DNA of 64,000 bases from Marinobacter sp. ELB17 (GTDB taxonomy: Bacteria > Pseudomonadota > Gammaproteobacteria > Pseudomonadales > Oleiphilaceae), in the NCBI RefSeq assembly GCF_000169375.1, contig NZ_AAXY01000005.1, forward strand, positions 124,001-188,000, written 5' to 3'. The stretch's first letter is position 1; each line of letters starts with the position of its first letter. The translations under genes and the position numbers were made by a program. Below, piece after piece: positions 54,214 to 62,311 of this stretch. Below the pieces are notes generated by a model that had not been told where the DNA came from, made no database searches, and was given only the letters and a program-made list of their open reading frames with translations.

Positions 54214-55149
54214 TCAGAAAGGGGAAATGCTGCGCTGATGTGCCATCAGCGCCATGAGGCGACGGTCGCGCCAGGCTTGCCGGTCGGCGAGACCATCGCT
54301 TGGGAGACGCTCTCGGCGCTCCTTGTCGAGCGCGTTTAGCGTCGTGGTGTCCCAAGGGTTGTCGTCACCTCGCTGTTGATCGATGGCATGGTAAAGCTGG
54401 CCGTAACGGGCGCCATAGTCGATCACACCGGATGGTGCATTGAGGTCGATAGTCTCGAAGGGCCCCATGAAGGACCAGCGCAGCCCCAGCCCGTGCTTAA
54501 CGGTCTTGTCGAGATCCTCGGCGGAAACGTATCCGTCACGGAACAAGCGCAGGGCCTCGTTGAGCAGGGCGCCCTGCAGGCGGTTGAGGATGAAACCCTG
54601 GACCTCTTTGCGAACCAGGATCGGCACCTGCCCAGCCTGTTCCATTAGTAGCATTGTACTTTTCACAGCCGCGTCCGAGGTGTCCAGGGTGGGAACGACC
54701 TCTACCAGCGGGATCAGGTAGGGCGGGTTTACCGGATGCGCGACCAGGCAGCGTTCCGGGTGGCGCAGATGCGCGGTGAACTGCGAGGCGGCGATACCCG
54801 AGGTGGAGCTGGCCAGCACAGCGTCTTTGGCTGCCACCGCCTCCAGGTCGGCGTAAATGCGCCGCTTGGCATCGACGTTCTCTGGCCCGCACTCCTGGAT
54901 GTACTCGGCGCCTGCCATAGCGCGAGCCAAATTGTTCTCCGTCTGGATAAGGGACAGAGGGGCTTCCACGTCCTCGATCAGTCCGGCCTGCTGCAGATCG
55001 TCGAGGGACTGGCGAATGGCCTCCCGAACCTTGCCCAAGGCAACAACATCCACATCATAAAGAGACACGGAAATACCGGCCCTGGCGAAAACGATGGCCC
55101 AGGCGCGGCCGATTAGGCCTGCGCCAACGATGCTTATACGAGCTGTCAT
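54214..55149 (-). CDS. 3-hydroxyacyl-CoA / L-gulonate 3-dehydrogenase-like enzyme
   Basis: 311 residues. NAD-binding Rossmann start ISIVGAGLIGRAWAIVFARA, then LASSTSGIAASQFTAHLRHP, the catalytic-His region CLVAHPVNPPYLIPLVEVVP and the EVQGFILNRLQGALLNEALR helix. The sequence MGPFETIDLNAPSGVIDYGA is typical of lambda-crystallin/L-gulonate 3-dehydrogenases and carnitine 3-dehydrogenases. It probably oxidises a beta-hydroxy acid to a beta-keto acid for the BKACE. It is 34 bp before that gene. Confidence 0.87.
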   Translation of the reverse strand: MTARISIVGAGLIGRAWAIVFARAGISVSLYDVDVVALGKVREAIRQSLDDLQQAGLIEDVEAPLSLIQTENNLARAMAGAEYIQECGPENVDAKRRIYADLEAVAAKDAVLASSTSGIAASQFTAHLRHPERCLVAHPVNPPYLIPLVEVVPTLDTSDAAVKSTMLLMEQAGQVPILVRKEVQGFILNRLQGALLNEALRLFRDGYVSAEDLDKTVKHGLGLRWSFMGPFETIDLNAPSGVIDYGARYGQLYHAIDQQRGDDNPWDTTTLNALDKERRERLPSDGLADRQAWRDRRLMALMAHQRSISPF

Positions 55150-55168
55150 GATGTGACTCCGTTGCCGG

Positions 55169-55942
55169 TCATAAGGATTCGACGTTGGCGCAGACGCTCA
55201 ACGCTTGACCCGAGATGTTGGCGCCCCCCGGCGCCGACAGGAACAGCGCCATAGCGGCGATGTCGTTGGGTTCCACCATACGTCGCAGGGAAATCTTGAA
55301 AAGATTTTCCTGCTCCATCTCGGTGTAGCTGATCTCGCGCTTGGCTGCGCGATCCTTGATGACCTTCTCAATGCGGGGCCCGCGCACGATACCGGGCAGA
55401 ATAGCGTTGACACGCACCCCCTCAGGGCCGAGCTCGCATGCTAGGCTCTTTGTTAGGCCGACGACGGCCCATTTGCTAGCCGCGTAGGGGGTGCGATAGG
55501 CAAAGCCTAGGCGGCCGGCGACCGAGGCCATGTTGATCATCAGTCCCTGGCTCTTGCGCAGAAGCGGAGCAGCCCGGTGGGCTATCCGGTACTGACCGTT
55601 GAGATTGATATCGATGGTGCTAGTCCAGGCCTCAGGGCTGACCTCGTCGATCCCAGCGGTAGGGCCGGCAATGCCGGCATTATTGACAACCACGTCGAGC
55701 CCGCCTAAGGCGGTAGCATCTTGGAATAGCCGGTCGACGTCAGCTTCCAGGCTGACATTGGCCTCGGTGTAGGTGATGCCCTTGGGCAAGCTAGCTAGAG
55801 CCTGGGTGTCGATATCACAGACATGCACTCGGGCACCTGCTTCCTGGAAGGCCTTAGCGATGGCCAAGCCGATGCCATTGGCCCCCGCGGTAATCAATAC
55901 TCTGAGGCCGCGGCGTGGTGTTAGGCTTTCTAAAACGGTCAT
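55169..55942 (-). CDS. SDR-family oxidoreductase
   Basis: 257 residues with the classical SDR pattern: ITAGANGIGLAIAKAFQEAG (cofactor loop, Asp40 in HVCDID favours NAD), VNNAGIAG, catalytic Ser in NMASVAG and YAASK (Tyr/Lys). Substrate unknown, probably a hydroxy acid or alcohol from the TRAP substrate. It sits between dctM and the gulonate-type dehydrogenase, 19-22 bp from each. Confidence 0.88.
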   Translation of the reverse strand: MTVLESLTPRRGLRVLITAGANGIGLAIAKAFQEAGARVHVCDIDTQALASLPKGITYTEANVSLEADVDRLFQDATALGGLDVVVNNAGIAGPTAGIDEVSPEAWTSTIDINLNGQYRIAHRAAPLLRKSQGLMINMASVAGRLGFAYRTPYAASKWAVVGLTKSLACELGPEGVRVNAILPGIVRGPRIEKVIKDRAAKREISYTEMEQENLFKISLRRMVEPNDIAAMALFLSAPGGANISGQALSVCANVESL

Positions 55943-55964
55943 GAAACTCTCTCCTTGAATAGGC

Positions 55965-57236
55965 TTACAGTGAAGGTAGCCAAGTGGATAGGAAGGGCAG
56001 CAAACTAATGATCATCAGATTGATGAGCACGATGCCTACGAAGGGCAGGACGGACCAAGTGAGGCGAGCAATACTAATATCGGCAATCTGGGATGCCACG
56101 AAGAGGTTGAGGCCGACCGGCGGGGTGAACATGCCCATGGCCAAGTTGACCACCATAATGATCCCGAAGTGGACGGGGTCGAATCCGAAGCTAATCGCAA
56201 TAGGCAACAGGATGGGCACGAAGATCAGGATCGCCGCGGCCGCCTCAATAAACATCCCTGCAAACAGCAGCAGGAGATTGGCCAGGATGATAAACAGTAG
56301 TGGGCTGTCGATGGTCGAGATCGCGAATTGAGACACCGTGTCAGGCACTCTCAATCGCTGAAGGATGCGGCCATAAAGCCCTGCAGCGCCGATGATGCTT
56401 AGCACGATAGCGCTGGTGACAGCCGATTGCTTGAGGATGCTGACCAGGCTGCTCAGCTTGATTTCCCTATAAATGACGAAGCCGATCAGGAAGGAGTAGG
56501 CCACCGCGATGACCGCGGCTTCAGTCGGCGTGAAGATGCCTCCGTAGATGCCCCCCAAGATGATGACTGGCATGAGGATTGCCAGGATTGCCTTGCGCCC
56601 GGCTCGCAGGACATCCATCCAAGAACTCTTTTCGATACTCCCCCCCAAGCCGTTGGCCTTGGCGAAGAAGTAGGCAAAAATCAGCAGGGTCAGAGTGACT
56701 AAGATACCTGGCAGAATGCCTGCGATGAACATGTCTCCCACTGACACATTAGCGGCAATCCCATAGAGAATCAGTGGGATGCTGGGCGGGATAATGACGC
56801 CGAGGGCGCCGGAGGCGGCCTGGTTGGCGGCCGTGTACCCTCCAGGATAACCCTTGGCCAGCATGGCGGGAATCAGGATAGAGCCAATCGCTGCGGTAGT
56901 GGCTGCGCCTGATCCTGAGATAGCAGCGAAGAACAGCGAGGTGACGATGGCCACCATTGCTAGACCACCTGTCATACTGCCAACGAGGGTGTTTGAGAAG
57001 TCAACTAGGCGCTGGGAAATGCCCCCGCTCTGCATCAGGAAACCCGCAAGGATGAAGAAGGGAATCGCCATCAACGGGAAAGAGTTCACCGACGCGATAA
57101 GTTGTTGGGCGACGATCAGCATGGGTGAAAGATCCCCCTGCCAAACGGTAATAGCAGATGCCAGTCCGAGCGAGAAAGCGATGGGCACGCCGATGATGAA
57201 CAGCGAAATCAGCAGCAGGAACAAGAGTAGAGTCAT
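55965..57236 (-). CDS. dctM: TRAP transporter large permease (DctM)
   Basis: 423 residues, about 12 helices. VNSFPLMAIPFFILAGFLMQ, GLAMVAIVTSLFFAAISGSG and ASGALGVIIPPSIPLILYGI are DctM signatures; MFTPPVGLNLFVASQIADIS is near the end. It starts 2 bp after dctQ ends, so they are coupled. Confidence 0.93.
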   Translation of the reverse strand: MTLLLFLLLISLFIIGVPIAFSLGLASAITVWQGDLSPMLIVAQQLIASVNSFPLMAIPFFILAGFLMQSGGISQRLVDFSNTLVGSMTGGLAMVAIVTSLFFAAISGSGAATTAAIGSILIPAMLAKGYPGGYTAANQAASGALGVIIPPSIPLILYGIAANVSVGDMFIAGILPGILVTLTLLIFAYFFAKANGLGGSIEKSSWMDVLRAGRKAILAILMPVIILGGIYGGIFTPTEAAVIAVAYSFLIGFVIYREIKLSSLVSILKQSAVTSAIVLSIIGAAGLYGRILQRLRVPDTVSQFAISTIDSPLLFIILANLLLLFAGMFIEAAAAILIFVPILLPIAISFGFDPVHFGIIMVVNLAMGMFTPPVGLNLFVASQIADISIARLTWSVLPFVGIVLINLMIISLLPFLSTWLPSL

Positions 57237-57238
57237 AA

Positions 57239-57751
57239 TTAGTTCACCTCCTGTTTAGGCTGGCTGGGAATGTCGAGTGCCTCATCAAGCAACAACCCCA
57301 GGCTATTGATCATGATGACAACGCCTCCCGCGGGAACGGCCATGTAAGGCCACATCATGGAAATTCGGGTGCTGGGTGCTGTCTGGCTGGCGACCCGATC
57401 CGTAAGGTCGTAGCCGTGCTTTATCATTATGAAGGCGAAGAGGGCGGAACACAGGATGATGGCAATCCGCAGCAGACGGGCTAGCTTTTTTCCGGCGTAT
57501 TCCAACAAGATGTCCACCGAAATTAGTGTGCCCTTACGATAGGCATATCCGGCGCCGAGGAAGGTCAACCAGAGCATTGAGAAGCGAGCTATTTCATCGG
57601 AGAAGAACAGCGGGCTACCTATCACGAAACGAGCGAATACCTGCCAGAAGATGAGCAGAGTCATCACCAGCAAAAGCCCGGCGAGTATCAAACCGATAAA
57701 CCGGTTGAATTCATCGACGGCTCTGTGGGCCAGTAATAGATAAGACTTCAT
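57239..57751 (-). CDS. dctQ: TRAP transporter small permease (DctQ)
   Basis: 170 residues from ATG 57751, preferred over 57763 because TGAGG is placed 7 bases before it. Four helices; VFARFVIGSPLFFSDEIARF and GAGYAYRKGTLISVDILLEY are DctQ signatures. Membrane partner of the adjoining DctM. Confidence 0.88.
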   Translation of the reverse strand: MKSYLLLAHRAVDEFNRFIGLILAGLLLVMTLLIFWQVFARFVIGSPLFFSDEIARFSMLWLTFLGAGYAYRKGTLISVDILLEYAGKKLARLLRIAIILCSALFAFIMIKHGYDLTDRVASQTAPSTRISMMWPYMAVPAGGVVIMINSLGLLLDEALDIPSQPKQEVN

Positions 57752-57816
57752 GGCTGGCCTCATGATTCAGGAAGTTGCCCGCAGGAGATAGTGCTGCCTG
57801 CGGGCGTTGTCGGGGT

Positions 57817-58815
57817 TCAGTAATCGAAATTGATGGCAGCGTTCACTAGATCCTCACCGACGGTGGGTGCCCAGCCCTCAAAGACCGGTTCGACCGCTTC
57901 GCGGAAAGGGGCAAGGTCGGGATGGGTCACGGTCATGCCCAATTCCTCGAGTTGCACCAGGTAACGTTGCTCCAGATCCTGACTAGCCTCACGCTGTACC
58001 GACAAAGCAATATGGGCCGCTTCCATGATGATCGCCTGATCTTCTTCGCTGAAAGAATTGAACAGACCCAGGCCCATCATCAGTGGCGCCGGCGAATAGA
58101 CATGTTGGGTCATGTTCAGGTAGTCCTGAACTTCGTAAAAATTAACGTCATAGATGGTAGCTAGAGGATTTTCCTGACTGTCCATTACACCCTGCTGCAG
58201 CGCCGTGTAGACCTCGGTCCAGGCCATAGGGGTCGCGTTGGCACCCAGCGCTTCCCAGGTATCGACTTGGACGCGACTTTCCTGGGTGCGGTGGTTAATA
58301 CCTTCCAGGTCGCTCGGATGTTCGATCGGTCGCACCGAGTTGGTCTCGTGACGAAAGCCATTTTCCATCCATGCCAGGATCTTCACGTTCATGCCTTCTT
58401 CGGCCAGTTGGGCTAGCTGCTCGCCATATTCGCTGTCAAGAAAGGCATAGGCATGTTCGTGGTTCTCAAAGACGTAGGGCAGGTCAAAGAGCAAGAACTC
58501 GTCAACGAAGCCTCCCATCGGGCCGGTGGAGGAGATGCCAGCATCTATGATGCCGAAGCCCATGCCCTCGACGACTTCGCGTTCGGCACCCAATGCGTTG
58601 TCATAGTGGGGTTCGATGGTCAGCCGGCCGTCTGATAGGCGTTCAAGTTCCTCGCCGAACTTGAGTACACCGACACCCTGCTGGGATTCGGGACCCAGCG
58701 GGAGGCTGACATTTATTACCCGCTCTGCCTGGGTTTGCGCAGTTGCTGAGAAGGCCAAGGCGATGGCACCGGCTAGGGCGAAAATAGTGAAAATCTTAGT
58801 AGAGGGGCGCTTCAT
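57817..58815 (-). CDS. dctP: TRAP transporter solute-binding protein (DctP)
   Basis: 332 residues from ATG 58815, with AGGAG 6 bases upstream and a signal peptide (FTIFALAGAIALAFSATAQT); the longer frame to 58878 has none. DctP motifs: EELERLSDGRLTIEPHYDNA, DLEGINHRTQESRVQVDTWE (substrate Arg), WTEVYTALQQGVMDSQENPL. First gene of the operon, and follows the 14-bp palindrome. Ligand unknown; a hydroxy or keto acid is likely from the enzymes downstream. Confidence 0.92.
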   Translation of the reverse strand: MKRPSTKIFTIFALAGAIALAFSATAQTQAERVINVSLPLGPESQQGVGVLKFGEELERLSDGRLTIEPHYDNALGAEREVVEGMGFGIIDAGISSTGPMGGFVDEFLLFDLPYVFENHEHAYAFLDSEYGEQLAQLAEEGMNVKILAWMENGFRHETNSVRPIEHPSDLEGINHRTQESRVQVDTWEALGANATPMAWTEVYTALQQGVMDSQENPLATIYDVNFYEVQDYLNMTQHVYSPAPLMMGLGLFNSFSEEDQAIIMEAAHIALSVQREASQDLEQRYLVQLEELGMTVTHPDLAPFREAVEPVFEGWAPTVGEDLVNAAINFDY

Positions 58816-58920
58816 GCTGAACTCCTGGTGATGTTCTAGATCGTGTGCTGGTTTTGTTGTCATTGTTAAGTGGTGCATAGCACTTCGACTTCAGGGCCAC
58901 ATTAACACTGTAGTCGATAA

Positions 58921-58934
58921 TGCATACGTATGCA
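58921..58934. promoter_or_regulatory. Perfect palindrome, probable LacI operator
   Basis: TGCATACGTATGCA is a perfect 14-bp palindrome with a central CG, as LacI-family operators have. It lies 106 bp before the dctP start of the TRAP-BKACE operon, whose last gene is a LacI regulator. Confidence 0.6.
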
Positions 58935-59130
58935 ATAATCTGTCTACTCATACATATTTTACTTTTATTTTGTTTGTTATTGTTTTCAGACAATTGATAA
59001 ATATACAAAAAAATTTATCTTTAATAGTAACTACGTATTCAAAAATTGGATGTATTTGGCCAGTTGTCACCACTGTTTGACTTCGCGTCAGTAGCGTGTG
59101 AGCGTTGACGTTCACTTCTTGCAGAGATGG

Positions 59131-59190
59131 CTCTCAGTCCACTCTCAGTCCACTCTCAGTCCACTCTCAGTCCACTCTCAGTCCACTCTC
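59131..59190. repeat. Tandem 11-bp repeat (CTCTCAGTCCA)x5
   Basis: Five identical CTCTCAGTCCA units followed by CTCTC. Non-coding, slippage-type tract with no spacers. Confidence 0.9.
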
Positions 59191-59484
59191 TGTGCCGCAA
59201 GTATCTAGAGCGTCATTCTCGCCCCCACTGACTCGTTTTCGTCAGCAGGTCGGCTGCTCTGGGGGTAGACCCTTCGTGCAGGCTTTGCCACCCTGCACGT
59301 TAGCGACCATTCCAGTGCGTCCAGACTTACATTTCGACGTCTGAACGCAGCGGTCGGTCAGCAAACAGCGTTGACCAGGCAGTGATCGATGCCGTACAGA
59401 CGACAGTTGGTTAATATCATCTGTAAGATGTCAAAATACTCCTTACTTTCTTCACCAAACTGACTATGCCTAAGTGGGCCTGCT

Positions 59485-59577
59485 GGCTCCATGAAACTGA
59501 CTAAAATCGGGTGCCCAGAAACTTTGTCGCACGTTCCAGTTCCATGAAACTGCCTATTCCGGCTCCATCAAACTAAC
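59485..59577. repeat. IS21-type end repeats (3 copies)
   Basis: GGCTCCATGAAACTGAC (59485), AGTTCCATGAAACTGCC (59538) and GGCTCCATCAAACTAAC (59561) are three copies of a 17-base unit. They look like the end of the IS21-type element whose IstA fragment is at 50412. Confidence 0.6.
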
Positions 59578-59636
59578 CAATCGCTCTCAAGCGGCTCCGC
59601 TGGTCTAGCCACCTCAAACCAACATCGGTGGTATGG

Positions 59637-59760
59637 AATTCTGTGCGATACATAGAGCGAGGGGTATGAATTCCTGGGCGCAAATGCGTTTTCTATCAGT
59701 CCTCGTATTGAGCAATGTATGAACCAGAATTCCCAATGCACGAACCATAATGATGGTCTG
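59637..59760. repeat. Dispersed repeat, copy 2 (first copy at 49280)
   Basis: Same order and orientation as copy 1, with TACATAGAGCGAGGGGTATG and a 10-base deletion before the last unit. Confidence 0.75.
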
Positions 59761-60198
59761 GCACCGTAGAAAAACCCTCAAAACCACCTCTGCTGCTGTC
59801 ATTAGGTATCTACACAGCCAAAAATGGCTCAAGTAACACCGCAAAAACTCACTTTAGATCAGGTGGCACCCTCAAAAAGCACTTTGACTAACTTAATTCA
59901 CCAGGCACACGCTGCAAATCACGGTAGGTATAGTGGGGCATTCCCAAATTAAAGAGCCCATTCACGCTAGGTACAAGTGTTCCTACTTGGCTGAAGTGCC
60001 AATCACGGTGGGGAATAATTTCGTAGCTTTTCATGCCCGATCTTTCCGCTACTGGCGTGGGGAAGACTTTTACCGCTCCTTATGCAGAGAGCTACGATGC
60101 CGATTTCAATAATCATGAATTTTCCTGATAGAACTCATAACGCCAACATTTAGCGGCTGCCTTGAAGCGCAGCGCAAAGGCGGTTCGGTGGAGGGCCA

Positions 60199-60467
60199 TC
60201 AGGCCCGGAATATACTGGAATGACTTGTATGCTCATGCTCTTCTTCGGAGCTTCTATTCCTTGATCTTCGCACGCCACGTCTCGAACGGAGATGCTTGAT
60301 AAGTTCTTTTTTCAGAACACCTCTAGCCTGAATAAAAAGACTGCGGTAAATCGTTTCATGAGACACATGCATAGATTTTTTATCCGGAAACTGGCGTTTT
60401 AACCAGCCTGCTACCTGTTCCGGCGACCAGTCAATACGCAGCTTTTCGGCAACAGCTAACGGTGATA
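60199..60467 (-). pseudogene. IS30-family transposase fragment
   Basis: Minus-strand frame with LAVAEKLRIDWSPEQVAGWL, KKSMHVSHETIYRSLFIQAR and GVLKKELIKHLRSRR, the IS30 N-terminal region before the DDE core. The IS3 element at 60468 cuts it on the 5' side and the frame stops at 60199. Confidence 0.8.
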
Positions 60468-60495
60468 TGCAACCCAGTTGTCCAAATAGCTGCAC

Positions 60496-61473
60496 CTAAG
60501 CAGCCTGTTTATTGCGCTCAATTTCCTGCAATTTTCCAGGGTTGAGCGAGACGACTCCGGCGACTTCCCAGTTTCGAGTATCACCAGGCCAGCGCTTGGG
60601 ATTCAGACTCTTTGCTCGTTCATAAACCGCTTCACGTTTGGCTAACAACTCTGCATCAACACCTTGGTGCCGCTGCGCTGGCGTCACGAAGTTGATGCCG
60701 CTGTGCAGGTGCTCTTCGTTATAGGCCTGCTCGAACAACAGCATCCATTTGCGCACCGCCGTTAGTGATGAAAAGCCTTTAGCGGGCCACTTCGGGCAGT
60801 ACTTCAGCGTTTTGAACAACGACTCGGAGTACGGGTTATCGTTGCTCACTCTGGGTCGGCTGTGAGACATCAACATACCCAGTTCTGCCAGTCGCGCTTT
60901 TAGTGTGTAGGACGTCATCGGCGCGCCATTATCTGAGTGCAGCACCGGTGGGTTTTGCCAACATCTCTCGCGCAACAGAGCTCGATCAATGAGCTTTTTG
61001 GCGAGCTCGCCGGACTCTGTTTCGTGGATTTCCCACGCCACGATTTTGCGGCTGTAGATGTCCATGATCAAGTACAGATACCAGTGCTGACCGCGTACCT
61101 CTGAGGGGCAATAACGGATGTCCCAGCTCCACACCTGGTTCGGGCCTGTGGCGGTAAAGCTAGTGGGCTCAGGGACCTTGCGCGGCGATTTCATACGGCC
61201 CCGATGATTCAATTGCTGGTGCTTTTTGAGCACTCGGTAGAACGAGGACTCAGACGCCAGGTACAGCCCTTTATCCGCCAGTCGAGGCACGATCTGAGAC
61301 GGTGGCAAGCTCTGATACTCCCGTTCATTGCAAGTGTCCAGAATGGCCGCTTCTTCAGCGTGAGTAAGCTGGTGTGGCTGCACAACGCGCTCCGCTTGCG
61401 GGCGTTGATCTTCCGCCACAGCGCCATTGGCCTGTCGCCAGCGCTTCAGCGTGCGCTGACTCAGCTCCATCAA
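60496..61473 (-). CDS. IS3 family transposase OrfB
   Basis: 325 residues from ATG 61473, but the frame is open upstream to the slippery site at 61602 (QLTPLAERTRLLNDYDEAVA, ASGAARYKAADL), so translation normally comes from a -1 frameshift in orfA. HTH SQRTLKRWRQANG; DDE core WSWDIRYCPSEVRG (Asp), PVLHSDNGAPMT (Asp), NDNPYSESLFKTLKYC (Glu). All three catalytic acids are present. Confidence 0.92.
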   Translation of the reverse strand: MMELSQRTLKRWRQANGAVAEDQRPQAERVVQPHQLTHAEEAAILDTCNEREYQSLPPSQIVPRLADKGLYLASESSFYRVLKKHQQLNHRGRMKSPRKVPEPTSFTATGPNQVWSWDIRYCPSEVRGQHWYLYLIMDIYSRKIVAWEIHETESGELAKKLIDRALLRERCWQNPPVLHSDNGAPMTSYTLKARLAELGMLMSHSRPRVSNDNPYSESLFKTLKYCPKWPAKGFSSLTAVRKWMLLFEQAYNEEHLHSGINFVTPAQRHQGVDAELLAKREAVYERAKSLNPKRWPGDTRNWEVAGVVSLNPGKLQEIERNKQAA

Positions 61474-61556
61474 ATCGGCTGCCTTGTACCGAGCTGCGCC
61501 ACTGGCGACAGCTTCGTCATAGTCGTTTAAAAGCCTTGTACGTTCGGCCAGCGGTG

Positions 61557-62063
61557 TTAGCTGTCCTCGCTGTCCGGGTCCTCGCCGTACAAGGCTTCGA
61601 GCTTTTTTGACAGCACCAACAACGAGGTCGTTTCTGCCAGAACCCGATCTTTACGGCGAACTTCCGCTTGCAGCTTTTTGATGGTCTTACGGGCATCACG
61701 CTGCTGTTTCTGAGCGGCTTTCCCTTGCCCTTCCTGCAACCCGGTACCGTGTAGGCAGGCCTCCTTCCAGCGCTGCACCTGCTCGGGATACAGGCCTTTC
61801 TGGCGGCAATACGCACCCAGTTCAGCTTCAGACATAGACGCCGTTTCGATCACGACGGCCAACTTGGCTTCAGGAGACCCATCGTCTCCGGTATTACGAT
61901 AACCCGGCACAGGCATTCCTTGTTGTCGACACTGTTTTAACCAACTATACAGAGTCACATCCGATAGGCCTTCCTCTGCGGCCACCTGCACCACACTGCG
62001 GTTCTGCGGAGGTTACAACTTCTTCAATACGGCCGCTTTACGTTCCTCGGAATAACGTGGCAT
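61557..62063 (-). pseudogene. IS3 OrfA, interrupted by a nonsense codon
   Basis: Starts at ATG 62063 (MPRYSEERKAAVLKKL), then TAA at 62015-62013 where related OrfA proteins continue with Leu, then PPQNRSVVQVAAEEGLSDVT and the HTH LYSWLKQCRQQGMPVPG. The rest (to 61557) is intact, with a C-terminal coiled coil (KTIKKLQAEVRRKDRVLAET). Reinitiation at GTG 61994 could still make most of it. Confidence 0.8.
61602..61608 (-). promoter_or_regulatory. Programmed -1 frameshift site A AAA AAG
   Basis: The heptamer A-AAA-AAG is in register with OrfA codons TCA AAA AAG. A -1 slip leads into the open orfB frame, giving the OrfAB transposase, as in IS3-family elements. Confidence 0.75.
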
Positions 62064-62311
62064 GACTGCTCTCATACCGCCCAATCTGACATGAATTTAG
62101 ACGAAATCGCCAACTGGACAACTAGGCTGACAGAGGGGGGTTACGTGTTAATCACCGCTTAAACCCGGATTGATTAATTGCAAATATCTTTTTCTATTAC
62201 TTTGTGTAAGTATAAATACTATTAAGTACTAGTTGGCCTTATTATTTAATAACAATTTGGGCCTACACAGTACTGTCTAAAATACATTAATTATAATAAA
62301 AGGAAACCCGT

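Larger units (their letters stand above)
58816..60198. other. Gene-free region with repeats and IS ends
   Basis: About 1.38 kb with no convincing gene. It contains the palindrome at 58921, the 11-bp tandem array at 59131, IS21-type end repeats at 59485 and the dispersed repeat at 59637. Confidence 0.6.
60468..62132 (-). mobile_element. IS3-family insertion sequence
   Basis: About 1.66 kb. The left end TGCAACCCAGTTGTCCAAAT (from 60468) and the inverted right end TGTCAGCCTAGTTGTCCAGT (from 62132) are imperfect inverted repeats beginning TG. It carries orfA and orfB joined by a slippery site. The orfA start is broken by a nonsense codon. It lies inside an IS30 fragment, but the flanks (ATA and GAG) show no target duplication. 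Confidence 0.75.

Noticed and set aside
59131..59190. Tandem repeats considered as a CRISPR array
   Set aside because: The units are 11 bp and contiguous, with no spacers, and no cas gene is in the window.
60033..60131. Small frame MPDLSATGVGKTFTAPYAES in the IS-rich region
   Set aside because: Only 32 codons, with no ribosome site, homologue or context; left unannotated.
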